Positions 46,611-53,438 of a DNA stretch of 64,000 nt are shown in pieces. Both the position numbers and the translations under genes were made by a program. The stretch is taken from NCBI RefSeq assembly GCF_041270065.1, contig NZ_CP065958.1:7440001-7504000 (forward strand), read 5' to 3'. The stretch is from Streptomyces fradiae. Its GTDB lineage: Bacteria; Actinomycetota; Actinomycetes; Streptomycetales; Streptomycetaceae. Numbering within the stretch: the first letter of the stretch is position 1; the number at the start of each line of letters is the position of its first letter. A model generated the notes under the pieces. It did not search any database, was not told the DNA's origin, and saw only the letters and a list, made by a program, of their open reading frames with translations.

Positions 46611-47714
46611 ATGACCCGTACATTGCGAGCGGCGATCAGCGTCGCGGGAGCCGTGGCGCTGTCCCTGAGCCTGGGCGCCTGCAGCTCCGACGCCGACCAG
46701 GCGACGAACTCGGGGACGAGCGCGGCGCAGGCCGGGCAGGTGAAGATCGGCCTGCTGCTCCCGGAGAGCAAGACCACGCGGTACGAGAAGTTCGACCGCC
46801 CCTACATCGAGGCCAAGATCAAGGAACTGGCGCCCGGCGCCCAGATCGACTACTACAACGCGGCCGAGAGCCCCACCACCCAGCAGCAGCAGGTCAACAC
46901 CGCGCTCGCGAAGGGTGACAAGGTACTCATCCTGGACGCGGTGGACTCCAAGTCGATCCAGTCCTCCGTGCAGAAGGCCAACGCCGCGGGCGTCAAGGTC
47001 GTCGCCTACGACCGGCTCGCGCAGGGCCCGGTTGACTCCTATGTCTCGTACGACAACAAGAAGGTCGGCCAGCTCCAGGGCCAGGCACTCCTCGACGCGC
47101 TCGGCGGCAAGGCCCAGAGCGGCGTGATCGTGATGCACAACGGGTCGCCCACCGACCCCAACGCGGCCGAGTTCAAGGCCGGCGCGCACTCCGTCCTGGA
47201 CGGCAAGGTGAAGATCGGCAAGGAGTACGACACCCCCAACTGGGACCCGAACAACGCCAACCAGCAGATGTCCGGCGCCATCGCGGCACTCGGCAAGGAC
47301 AACATCGTCGGTGTCTACTCGGCCAACGACGGACTGGCCGCGGGCATCTCCACCGCCCTCAAGGCGGCCGGCCTGAGCGTGCCGCTCACCGGTCAGGATG
47401 CCCAACTCGACGCCATCCAGCGGATTCTGATCGGTACGCAGACCATCACGGTGATGAAGCCGTACAAGCCCGAGGCCGACATCGCCGCCACGATGGCCGT
47501 CGACTTCGCGCAGGGCAAGCCGCTCACCAAGGACCTGGTGCCGACCACCGTCACCAGCGGCAGCGGCAACAAGGTCCCGGCCAACCTGCTGACTCCGATC
47601 GTGGTCGACAAGAGCAACATCGGTGACACCGTCGTCAAGCAGGGCCTCTACACGGTGAACGAGATCTGCACGCCGACGTACGAGGCCGCGTGCCAGCAGG
47701 CCGGTCTGAAGTAA
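46611..47714 (+). CDS. Monosaccharide ABC transporter substrate-binding lipoprotein (XylF-like)
   Basis: A 367-residue family 2 periplasmic-binding-like lipoprotein. The signal peptide ends LGAC (Cys24). Mature landmarks: KIGLLLPESKTTRYEKFDRPYIEAKI, DKVLILDAVDSKSIQSSVQKANAAGVKVVAYDRLA, IVGVYSANDGLAAGI and TGQDAQLDAIQRILIGTQTITVMKP, which match xylose-binding proteins. GGAAGGAG lies 7 bases before the ATG. It is first of three genes with an ATPase and a permease. Xylose or a related pentose is the likely ligand, by family resemblance. Confidence 0.92.
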   Translation: MTRTLRAAISVAGAVALSLSLGACSSDADQATNSGTSAAQAGQVKIGLLLPESKTTRYEKFDRPYIEAKIKELAPGAQIDYYNAAESPTTQQQQVNTALAKGDKVLILDAVDSKSIQSSVQKANAAGVKVVAYDRLAQGPVDSYVSYDNKKVGQLQGQALLDALGGKAQSGVIVMHNGSPTDPNAAEFKAGAHSVLDGKVKIGKEYDTPNWDPNNANQQMSGAIAALGKDNIVGVYSANDGLAAGISTALKAAGLSVPLTGQDAQLDAIQRILIGTQTITVMKPYKPEADIAATMAVDFAQGKPLTKDLVPTTVTSGSGNKVPANLLTPIVVDKSNIGDTVVKQGLYTVNEICTPTYEAACQQAGLK

Positions 47715-47756
47715 CCGCCCGGGAAACGGGCCTGGCAGGGGTCGGAGGCGGTCGGC

Positions 47757-48557
47757 GTGCCGGAAGCACCTGTGCTGTCACTACGGGGGATCTCCAAGCG
47801 GTTCGGCGCGGTCCAGGCCCTGTCGGGCTTCGACCTGGAGGTGCACGCCGGAGAGGTCGTCGCCCTCGTGGGCGACAACGGCGCCGGCAAGTCGACCGCC
47901 ATCAAGGCGATCGCCGGGGTCAACCCGCCCGACGAGGGCGTCATCGAGTGGGAGGGCCGGCGGGTCTCCATCGGCCGTCCCCACGACGCCCAGCACCTCG
48001 GCATCGCCACCGTCTACCAGGACCTCGCGCTGTGCGACAACCTCGACGTGGTCGGCAACCTGTTCCTCGGGCGGGAACTGCGCCGCTTCGGGGTGCTCGA
48101 CGAGGTCCGCATGGAGCAGCGCTCCCGCGAGCTGCTGCACACCCTGTCCATCCGCATCCCCTCGGTCCGCATCCCGGTCGCCTCCCTCTCCGGCGGCCAG
48201 CGCCAGACCGTGGCCATCGCCCGCTCGCTGATCGGCGACCCCAAGGTGGTCCTGCTCGACGAGCCCACCGCCGCGCTCGGCGTCGAACAGACCGCTGAGG
48301 TCCTCGACCTCGTCGAACGGCTCCGCGGGCACGGCCTGGGGACCATCCTCATCAGCCACAACATGGTCGACGTGATGGCCGTCGCGGACCGGATCGCGGT
48401 CCTTCGGCTCGGCCGCAACAACGGCGTCTTCGACAAACGCTCCACCACCACCGAGGAGATCATCTCCGCCATCACCGGAGCCACCGAGAGCGCCGTGACC
48501 CGGCGTCAGGCCCGCATACGCGAGGAGCGGGAGGCCCGCGGGGAGGAGTTGCCATGA
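47757..48557 (+). CDS. Sugar ABC transporter ATP-binding protein (single ATPase domain)
   Basis: A 266-residue ATPase, half the size of the classical double-domain XylG/RbsA, so it must work as a homodimer. Walker A GDNGAGKST, Q-loop YQDLALCDNL, signature LSGGQRQTVAIARSL, Walker B VVLLDEPTAALG, switch His ISHNM. GTG start with GGAGG 8 bases upstream. The stop overlaps the permease start (ATGA). Confidence 0.93.
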   Translation: MPEAPVLSLRGISKRFGAVQALSGFDLEVHAGEVVALVGDNGAGKSTAIKAIAGVNPPDEGVIEWEGRRVSIGRPHDAQHLGIATVYQDLALCDNLDVVGNLFLGRELRRFGVLDEVRMEQRSRELLHTLSIRIPSVRIPVASLSGGQRQTVAIARSLIGDPKVVLLDEPTAALGVEQTAEVLDLVERLRGHGLGTILISHNMVDVMAVADRIAVLRLGRNNGVFDKRSTTTEEIISAITGATESAVTRRQARIREEREARGEELP

Positions 48558-49849
48558 GCCGCGACCGGAAGGCGGGCGGGAACGAGCGCCCCCAGAACGA
48601 CACGACCCCGGCCCCCGCGCCCGAGGCCGTTCCCGCCGTCGACAGCCGGCTGATCGCCCGGGAGGAGGGCGTCCGCGGCTACCTCAACGAGTTCCGGCGC
48701 AAGATGCGCAGCGGCGAACTCGGCTCCCTGCCCGTCGTCATCGCCGTGATCATCATCTGGACCGTCTTCGGCAGCCTCGACAGCACCTTCCTGTCCGCGC
48801 AGAACCTCTCCGACCTCAGCCAGCAGATCGTCGGCACCGGCATGATCGCCGTCGGCATCGTCTTCGTGCTGCTGCTCGGCGAGATCGACCTGTCCGTCGG
48901 CTCCGTCAGCGGCCTGTGCGCGGCCATCTTCGCCGTGCTCAACGTCAACAACGGCATGAACCAATGGCTGGCGGTGCTCGTCGCCGTCGCCGGCGGCGCG
49001 GCGGTCGGCCTCATCCAGGGCTTCTTCTTCGCCAAGGTCGGCGTGCCCGCCTTCGTCGTCACCCTGGCCGGCAACCTCGCCTGGAACGGACTCATGCTCC
49101 AGGTGCTCGGCAGCACCGGCACCGTCAACATCCCCAGCGACACCATCGTCGCCGAGATGTACTCGACGATCTTCCACAGCCCGGCCACCGCCTACATCAC
49201 GGCCGCCGTCGGCGTGGGCCTCTTCCTGCTCGCCTCGCTGCTCGACGCCCGGCGCCGGCAGGCCGCGCGGGTGCCGTTCCGGCCGATCGCCGAGATCGTG
49301 CTCCGCACGGTCGTCATCGCGGCCATCGCCTTCGTCGCCGCGTACATCCTCAACCAGTACCAGGGCCTGCCGCTCGCCCTGCTGATCTTCCTGATCCTGC
49401 TGGTCGTGCTGGACTTCGTGCTGCGCCGCACCCGCTACGGGCGGCAGATCTTCGCGGTCGGCGGCAACATCGAGGGCGCCCGGCGGGCCGGCATCAGCGT
49501 GCCCTTCGTACGGATGAGCGTCTTCACCATCGCCGGCACCATGGCCGCGGTCGGCGGCCTCTTCCTCGCCGGGCAGATCCAGTCGGCGAGCCAGACCTCC
49601 GGCGGCGGCAACCTCCTGATGAACGTCATCGCCGCCGCCGTCATCGGCGGCACCAGCCTGTTCGGCGGACGCGGCTCCGTGTGGTCCGCGCTGCTCGGCG
49701 CGCTGGTCATCGGCTCGATCCAGTCCGGCATGAACATCATGGGCGTCAGCAACGCCGTCCAGTTCATGATCACCGGTTCGGTGCTGCTCGCCGCCGTGGT
49801 CGTCGACTCCCTCTCCCGGCGCAGCCAGAAGGCCGCGGGCCGCGCCTGA
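48554..49849 (+). CDS. Sugar ABC transporter permease (XylH-like)
   Basis: A 431-residue BPD_transp_2-type permease with about 12 hydrophobic segments after a hydrophilic 60-residue N-terminus. Family landmarks: GTGMIAVGIVFVLLLGEIDLSVGSVSGLCAAI, FFFAKVGVPAFVVTLAGNLAWNG, RRTRYGRQIFAVGGNIEGARRAGI and NVIAAAVIGGTSLFGGRG. The long form with a central extra segment is typical of XylH proteins. It is co-translated with the ATPase. Confidence 0.93.
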   Translation: MSRDRKAGGNERPQNDTTPAPAPEAVPAVDSRLIAREEGVRGYLNEFRRKMRSGELGSLPVVIAVIIIWTVFGSLDSTFLSAQNLSDLSQQIVGTGMIAVGIVFVLLLGEIDLSVGSVSGLCAAIFAVLNVNNGMNQWLAVLVAVAGGAAVGLIQGFFFAKVGVPAFVVTLAGNLAWNGLMLQVLGSTGTVNIPSDTIVAEMYSTIFHSPATAYITAAVGVGLFLLASLLDARRRQAARVPFRPIAEIVLRTVVIAAIAFVAAYILNQYQGLPLALLIFLILLVVLDFVLRRTRYGRQIFAVGGNIEGARRAGISVPFVRMSVFTIAGTMAAVGGLFLAGQIQSASQTSGGGNLLMNVIAAAVIGGTSLFGGRGSVWSALLGALVIGSIQSGMNIMGVSNAVQFMITGSVLLAAVVVDSLSRRSQKAAGRA

Positions 49850-49889
49850 CCGGCACCGCCCCGCGACCCCCGACCGCCCGGGCAGCGTC

Positions 49890-51086
49890 CTACGGCTGCT
49901 GGAAGTGCACCTCCGGATGCAGCGGGCTCGGCCCCGCGAGCAGCGGCTGCGGCAGTCCGCGCAACTGCCGGTCGAAGAAGGCCGTGACATACGCGCGGGT
50001 CACCGCGAGCGCCCGGTCGGCCGGGATGTCCCCGGCGGGCAGCCCGAAGTGCTGCTGGATCACCGGCGCGTCGGTGAAGGTGAAGTGGTCGGCGCCGGAC
50101 ACCGTCAGCCAGCGCTTCCAGCCGTCGAGCGCCCGCCAGGTGGTGTCCCAGCTCTTGTCGACGCCACCGGGCCGGTGCATCTCGTCGTCGGTGCCCAGCA
50201 TCAGGAACGGACGCCCGCCCAGCCCGCCGGCCGGCAGCTTGTCCCAGAACGAGCCGTCCATGTTCACCCCGGCGTCCACCCGCCGGTCGGCCAGCATCGC
50301 CGCCTCGGCGGCCGCCCCGCCGATCGAGTGCCCGGCCATGCCGACCCGGCTTTGGTCGATGGTCCGCGCGTACGGCCAGGTGGCGGCGGCCCGCGGCCCG
50401 GTCAGCCGGTCGAGCAGGAAGCGCACGTCCGCCGCCCGCGCGGCCGTCACGTCGGCCCCCTTGATCCGGCCCGCCTCCAACGCCTCACAGGCCACGCAGC
50501 CGAGCATCCGCCCGTCCGGGACGACGATCGCCGAGGCCTCGTAGGCGTGGTCGACGGACGCCACCGCGTAACCCCGCGATGCCAGCTCCGTCGCCAGGCT
50601 CGTCAGCGTGAAGCGCGGCATCCCGAAGCCCGGCGACAGCACCACCAGCGGATGCCGGCCGGGTGCCGGGCGCACGTCGAGACTGCTGTACGCCGTCATC
50701 CCGGCCACGGCCTTCACCGAGGCCGGATCCGTCACCCCGACGCCCGACAGGACGGTCCGGGCGACCTCCTCGGAGACGTACGGAGCGGGCGGACCCTGTG
50801 TCCCGCGCGCGGCCGGGTAGTGCATCGTCACCATCAGTTCCCGGCCGTCCGCCGTGGGCACCCACGGGTCGGGCCGGGACCGGTCGACGAGATGGAGCAC
50901 GGAGCTGCCGACCGCGAACCGGCCGGTCGGGGCGGGCAGTTCCAGCGCCGGTACGGCGGGGGCGGCGGCGCGGAGGGATGCCGCGGGCGCGGCGGGCGTC
51001 GCGGCGTGGGCGGGCAGGGTGGTCGCGGGTAACGCGACGGCACAGGCGAGAAGGGCGGCCGCGGCCGCCCGGCTGAATGCGATCAT
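49890..51086 (-). CDS. Secreted alpha/beta hydrolase (lipase/PAF-acetylhydrolase-like), TTA codon
   Basis: A 398-residue exported hydrolase. The signal peptide (about 1-29) ends PAHAAT. Catalytic Ser254 in AGHSIGG, probable Asp in GTDDEMHRPGG or NMDGSF, and His in SGADHFTFTD. The YPAARG/LVVLSPGFGMPRF elements fit the platelet-activating-factor acetylhydrolase/actinobacterial lipase group. Codon 19 (Leu, 51030-51032) is TTA, which in Streptomyces is read only by the bldA tRNA, so synthesis should be tied to late growth. It is convergent with the sugar permease gene. Confidence 0.9.
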   Translation of the reverse strand: MIAFSRAAAAALLACAVALPATTLPAHAATPAAPAASLRAAAPAVPALELPAPTGRFAVGSSVLHLVDRSRPDPWVPTADGRELMVTMHYPAARGTQGPPAPYVSEEVARTVLSGVGVTDPASVKAVAGMTAYSSLDVRPAPGRHPLVVLSPGFGMPRFTLTSLATELASRGYAVASVDHAYEASAIVVPDGRMLGCVACEALEAGRIKGADVTAARAADVRFLLDRLTGPRAAATWPYARTIDQSRVGMAGHSIGGAAAEAAMLADRRVDAGVNMDGSFWDKLPAGGLGGRPFLMLGTDDEMHRPGGVDKSWDTTWRALDGWKRWLTVSGADHFTFTDAPVIQQHFGLPAGDIPADRALAVTRAYVTAFFDRQLRGLPQPLLAGPSPLHPEVHFQQP

Positions 51087-51265
51087 GCCCAGGACGCTAC
51101 GGCGCCCCGTACCCGCCCCGCGTCAGACCACGGGCGGAGTCCTACGGCCGGTCGTAGACCCCCGGTCGGACCGTTCCCTCCGTCTCACGGCGGCCAGCGG
51201 ATGCGCACCCCGGACAGGTCCGGGATGCTGGGACGGACCAGGGGGGCCGTCCGAGGAGGGCCGCG

Positions 51266-51469
51266 ATGTCCGTGATGGACAAGCTCAAGCAGATGCTCAA
51301 GGGGCACGAGGACCAGGCCGGCAAGGGCATCGACAAGGCCGGCGATTTCGTCGACGACAAGACCCAGGGCAAGTACAGCAGCCAGGTCGACACGGCCCAG
51401 GACAAGCTCAAGGAGCAACTGGGCGGCGACACCGGCACCGAGCGCCGGGACCAGCCCCCGCCGCAGTAG
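51266..51469 (+). CDS. Small MT0933/CsbD-like antitoxin-family protein
   Basis: A 67-residue hydrophilic, highly charged protein with amphipathic repeats (DKLKQMLKGHEDQAGKGIDKAGDFVDDKTQGKY). It matches the actinobacterial family named after Mycobacterium MT0933/Rv0909, called antitoxin, and also resembles CsbD stress proteins. There is no partner toxin gene beside it, so the antitoxin name may mislead; stress association fits the adjacent sigma-factor gene. GAGGAGGG precedes the ATG. A 14-bp terminator follows. Confidence 0.82.
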   Translation: MSVMDKLKQMLKGHEDQAGKGIDKAGDFVDDKTQGKYSSQVDTAQDKLKEQLGGDTGTERRDQPPPQ

Positions 51470-51484
51470 CGAGCCGCGCCCCCA

Positions 51485-51520
51485 TGCGTCCGGCCGGGCC
51501 CCATCGCCCGGCCGGACGCA
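51485..51520 (+). terminator. Terminator after the small antitoxin-family gene
   Basis: Perfect 14-bp stem (51485-51498 with 51507-51520) with an 8-base loop, 15 bases after the stop. Confidence 0.82.
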
Positions 51521-51562
51521 CGTGTACCCGGATGCCGGCCACCCCTCCCTGCTGCTCCATTC

Positions 51563-51588
51563 GTGTCAAACCGGACCAAACAGGGAAT
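51563..51588 (+). promoter_or_regulatory. Candidate SigB/F-type promoter for the sigma-factor gene
   Basis: GTGT (51563-51566) and GGGAAT (51583-51588), 16 bases apart, resemble the GnnT-N14/16-GGGTAT pattern recognised by Streptomyces SigB-group factors, 90 bases before the sigma gene. It suggests autoregulation; the match is imperfect. Confidence 0.45.
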
Positions 51589-51677
51589 CCTTCTGACAGG
51601 ACGCTCGACCGACGGACCCCCGCCGCCGCCCCCACCGGCCGGCGGCGCAGGCCCACCGCCACCGTCGAAGGAGCCTC

Positions 51678-52619
51678 ATGTCCGCCACCGCCTCCGCTTC
51701 CGCCCGGGCCCCCGCATCCGCCCGGGCCCCCGCATCCGCCCCGGCTCCCGCCCCCGCCTCCGCCGCCGAGACCCGGCGCGCAGCCCTCGCCGGGCTGCCC
51801 GAGGTCGACCGGCCCACCCGGGTCTCCACCGACGAGGCGCAGACCCTCTCCGCCGCCCTCCTCGTCCGGCTGCGCGAACTGGAACCCGGCACGCCCGCCC
51901 ACGCGTACGTCCGCAACACCCTGGTCGAGCTCAACCTGAGCCTGGTGCGCTTCGCCGCCCGCCGCTTCCGCAACCGGCCCGAGCAGCGCGAGGACATCGT
52001 CCAGGTCGGCACCATCGGCCTGATCAAGGCCATCGACCGCTTCGACCCCGACCGCGGCATCGAGTTCTCGGCCTTCGCGCTGCCCACCGTCGTCGGCGAG
52101 ATGAAGCGCTTCTTCCGGGACACCAGCTGGGCCGTACGGGTGCCCCGGCGCCTCCAGGAGCTCCGCATCGACCTGGCCAGGACGAGCGACCTCCTGGAGC
52201 AGCGGCACGGCCACCGGCCCAGCCGGGCCGAGGTCGCCGACCACCTCCACATCGGCGTGGCGGCGGTCGCCGAGGGCGAGCTCGCGGCCCGCGGCTACAC
52301 CGCCCGTTCCCTGGACGTCGCGTTCTCCGAGGACGACGACACCCCGCCCCTCGTCAGCCGCCGGCTGGCCGCGCCGGAACCGTCGTACGACCTCATCGAG
52401 GACCTCACCGCGCTGAAGCCGCTCATCGCCCGAATGGGCGAACGCGACCGGCGCATCCTCTCCCTGCGCTTCGGCCAGGAACTCACCCAGGCCCAGATCG
52501 GCGAACGCCTCGGGCTCTCGCAGATGCACATCTCCCGGCTGCTCACCCGGATCCTGGACGAACTCAGGGCCGGCCTGCTCGCCGACGACGGCGCCGCCGT
52601 CCCGCCCCGCCACGCCTGA
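51678..52619 (+). CDS. RNA polymerase sigma factor, SigB/SigF/SigG group
   Basis: A 313-residue group 3 sigma factor. A Ser/Ala/Pro-rich N-terminal tail (about 1-32) is encoded by an 18-base tandem repeat (51701-51755). Region 2: LNLSLVRFAARRFRNRPEQREDIVQVGTIGLIKAIDRFDPDRGIEFSAFALPTVVGEMKRFFRDTSW. Region 3: RVPRRLQELRIDLART. Region 4: ERDRRILSLRFGQELTQAQIGERLGLSQMHISRLL. These factors direct stress, osmotic and sporulation genes and are usually held by anti-sigma kinases. Here a STAS-like gene is nearby downstream, but no anti-sigma gene is adjacent. A hairpin follows the stop. Confidence 0.93.
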   Translation: MSATASASARAPASARAPASAPAPAPASAAETRRAALAGLPEVDRPTRVSTDEAQTLSAALLVRLRELEPGTPAHAYVRNTLVELNLSLVRFAARRFRNRPEQREDIVQVGTIGLIKAIDRFDPDRGIEFSAFALPTVVGEMKRFFRDTSWAVRVPRRLQELRIDLARTSDLLEQRHGHRPSRAEVADHLHIGVAAVAEGELAARGYTARSLDVAFSEDDDTPPLVSRRLAAPEPSYDLIEDLTALKPLIARMGERDRRILSLRFGQELTQAQIGERLGLSQMHISRLLTRILDELRAGLLADDGAAVPPRHA

Positions 52620-52637
52620 CCGGCCGCTCGGCCGGTC
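52618..52637 (+). terminator. Short hairpin at the sigma-factor stop codon
   Basis: GACCGGCC (52618-52625) pairs with GGCCGGTC (52630-52637) around GCTC, overlapping the TGA. Confidence 0.6.
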
Positions 52638-52644
52638 CGCGTGG

Positions 52645-52681
52645 CTTTCGTGCGGCCGTCCTCCGACACGACGCACGAAAG
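52645..52681. promoter_or_regulatory. 10-bp inverted repeat between sigma factor and STAS-like gene
   Basis: CTTTCGTGCG (52645-52654) and its exact complement CGCACGAAAG (52672-52681), 17 bases between. It is not GC-rich enough for a typical terminator here, and lies about 115 bases before the next start, so an operator is possible. Confidence 0.5.
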
Positions 52682-52794
52682 GGTGCATCCGGCATGCTTC
52701 TCCGCATACTGGGTGAGCCGTCGTCCGCCCCGCTCATGCCGTCCGGCATGCCGCGAGGCGGGGGCGGCCACCGGGCGGCGGAAGGAGATCGTCA

Positions 52795-53076
52795 ATGCTC
52801 ATCAGCCACGCCTTCGAGGACGGCGTCCTGCACCTGTCGTTCCTGCGCGACCTCGACGTCACCAGCAGGGCCGCGGCCTTCCTGGAGACCGAGGCCCTCC
52901 TGCTGTCCCACCGGCCACGGCTCGTCCGCGTCCAGCTGCCCACCGCGGACCCCTCCCCGGCCTCCCTCAGCGCCCTCTCCCGCGCCCGCCGCCTCTGCGA
53001 GCACCTCGGGATCCCGCTGACCGTCGTGGGCCCGGTCCGCGTCGCCCCCGCACCCCCGCACCCCACGGCCGCCTAG
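52795..53076 (+). CDS. Small STAS-like (anti-sigma antagonist-like) protein
   Basis: A 93-residue protein with alternating strand/helix pattern (GVLHLSFLRDLDVTSRAAAFLETEALLLSHRPRLVRVQLPTADPSPASLSALSRARRLCEHLGIPLTVVGP) reminiscent of the STAS domain of anti-sigma antagonists, including a Ser-rich helix start where phosphorylation occurs (SPASLSAL). It has GAAGGAG 9 bases before the ATG and lies beside a SigB/F-group factor, which supports a regulatory role in that circuit. The resemblance is by eye, so the assignment is tentative. Confidence 0.68.
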   Translation: MLISHAFEDGVLHLSFLRDLDVTSRAAAFLETEALLLSHRPRLVRVQLPTADPSPASLSALSRARRLCEHLGIPLTVVGPVRVAPAPPHPTAA

Positions 53077-53084
53077 CGGCCCCC

Positions 53085-53336
53085 TCACCAGCCGAAGCGG
53101 CGGTTCACGATCGCGGCGAACTCCTCGAAGCTGAGCACCTTGTCGCCGTTCGCGTCGGCCTCGTCGAACAGCGCCGAGGAGGCGTCGGCGTCCCCGACGC
53201 CCCACGCCGGAACCACCCCCTGCGCGACCAGCGTCGGCCCCTTGGCGTGCAGCGCGGCGATGACCTCGGCGCGCGTCAGGGTGCCGTCGTGGTCGAGATC
53301 GAGCGCGTCGAAGAGAACCCGGGCCTTGTCGCTCAT
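53085..53336 (-). CDS. EF-hand calcium-binding protein
   Basis: An 83-residue acidic cytoplasmic protein with two EF-hand loops, DLDHDGTLTRAE (Asp13-Glu24) and DANGDKVLSFEE (Asp61-Glu72), both with the ligand positions filled. This is the size and style of Streptomyces calmodulin-like Cab proteins, which buffer or sense calcium. The start at MSDKARV is chosen because the upstream frame is Arg/Pro-rich noise and AGGACGG lies just before it. It is convergent with the STAS-like gene (8 bases apart). Confidence 0.9.
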   Translation of the reverse strand: MSDKARVLFDALDLDHDGTLTRAEVIAALHAKGPTLVAQGVVPAWGVGDADASSALFDEADANGDKVLSFEEFAAIVNRRFGW

Positions 53337-53373
53337 CGCGTGTCCGTCCTGTCGTACCTGCCGTCGTACGGAA

Positions 53374-53411
53374 GGACGCCGGGGGCACCTCGCGAGTTGC
53401 CCCCGGCGTCC
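53374..53411 (-). terminator. Terminator after the large secreted esterase gene
   Basis: Perfect 14-bp stem (53374-53387 with 53398-53411), 10-base loop, between the esterase stop and the EF-hand gene start. Confidence 0.82.
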
Positions 53412-53438
53412 CGGCGTCCGTACGCCCCTCACACCACG

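Noticed and set aside
51266..51469. Toxin-antitoxin module
   Set aside because: The small protein belongs to a family labelled antitoxin, but no toxin gene adjoins it.
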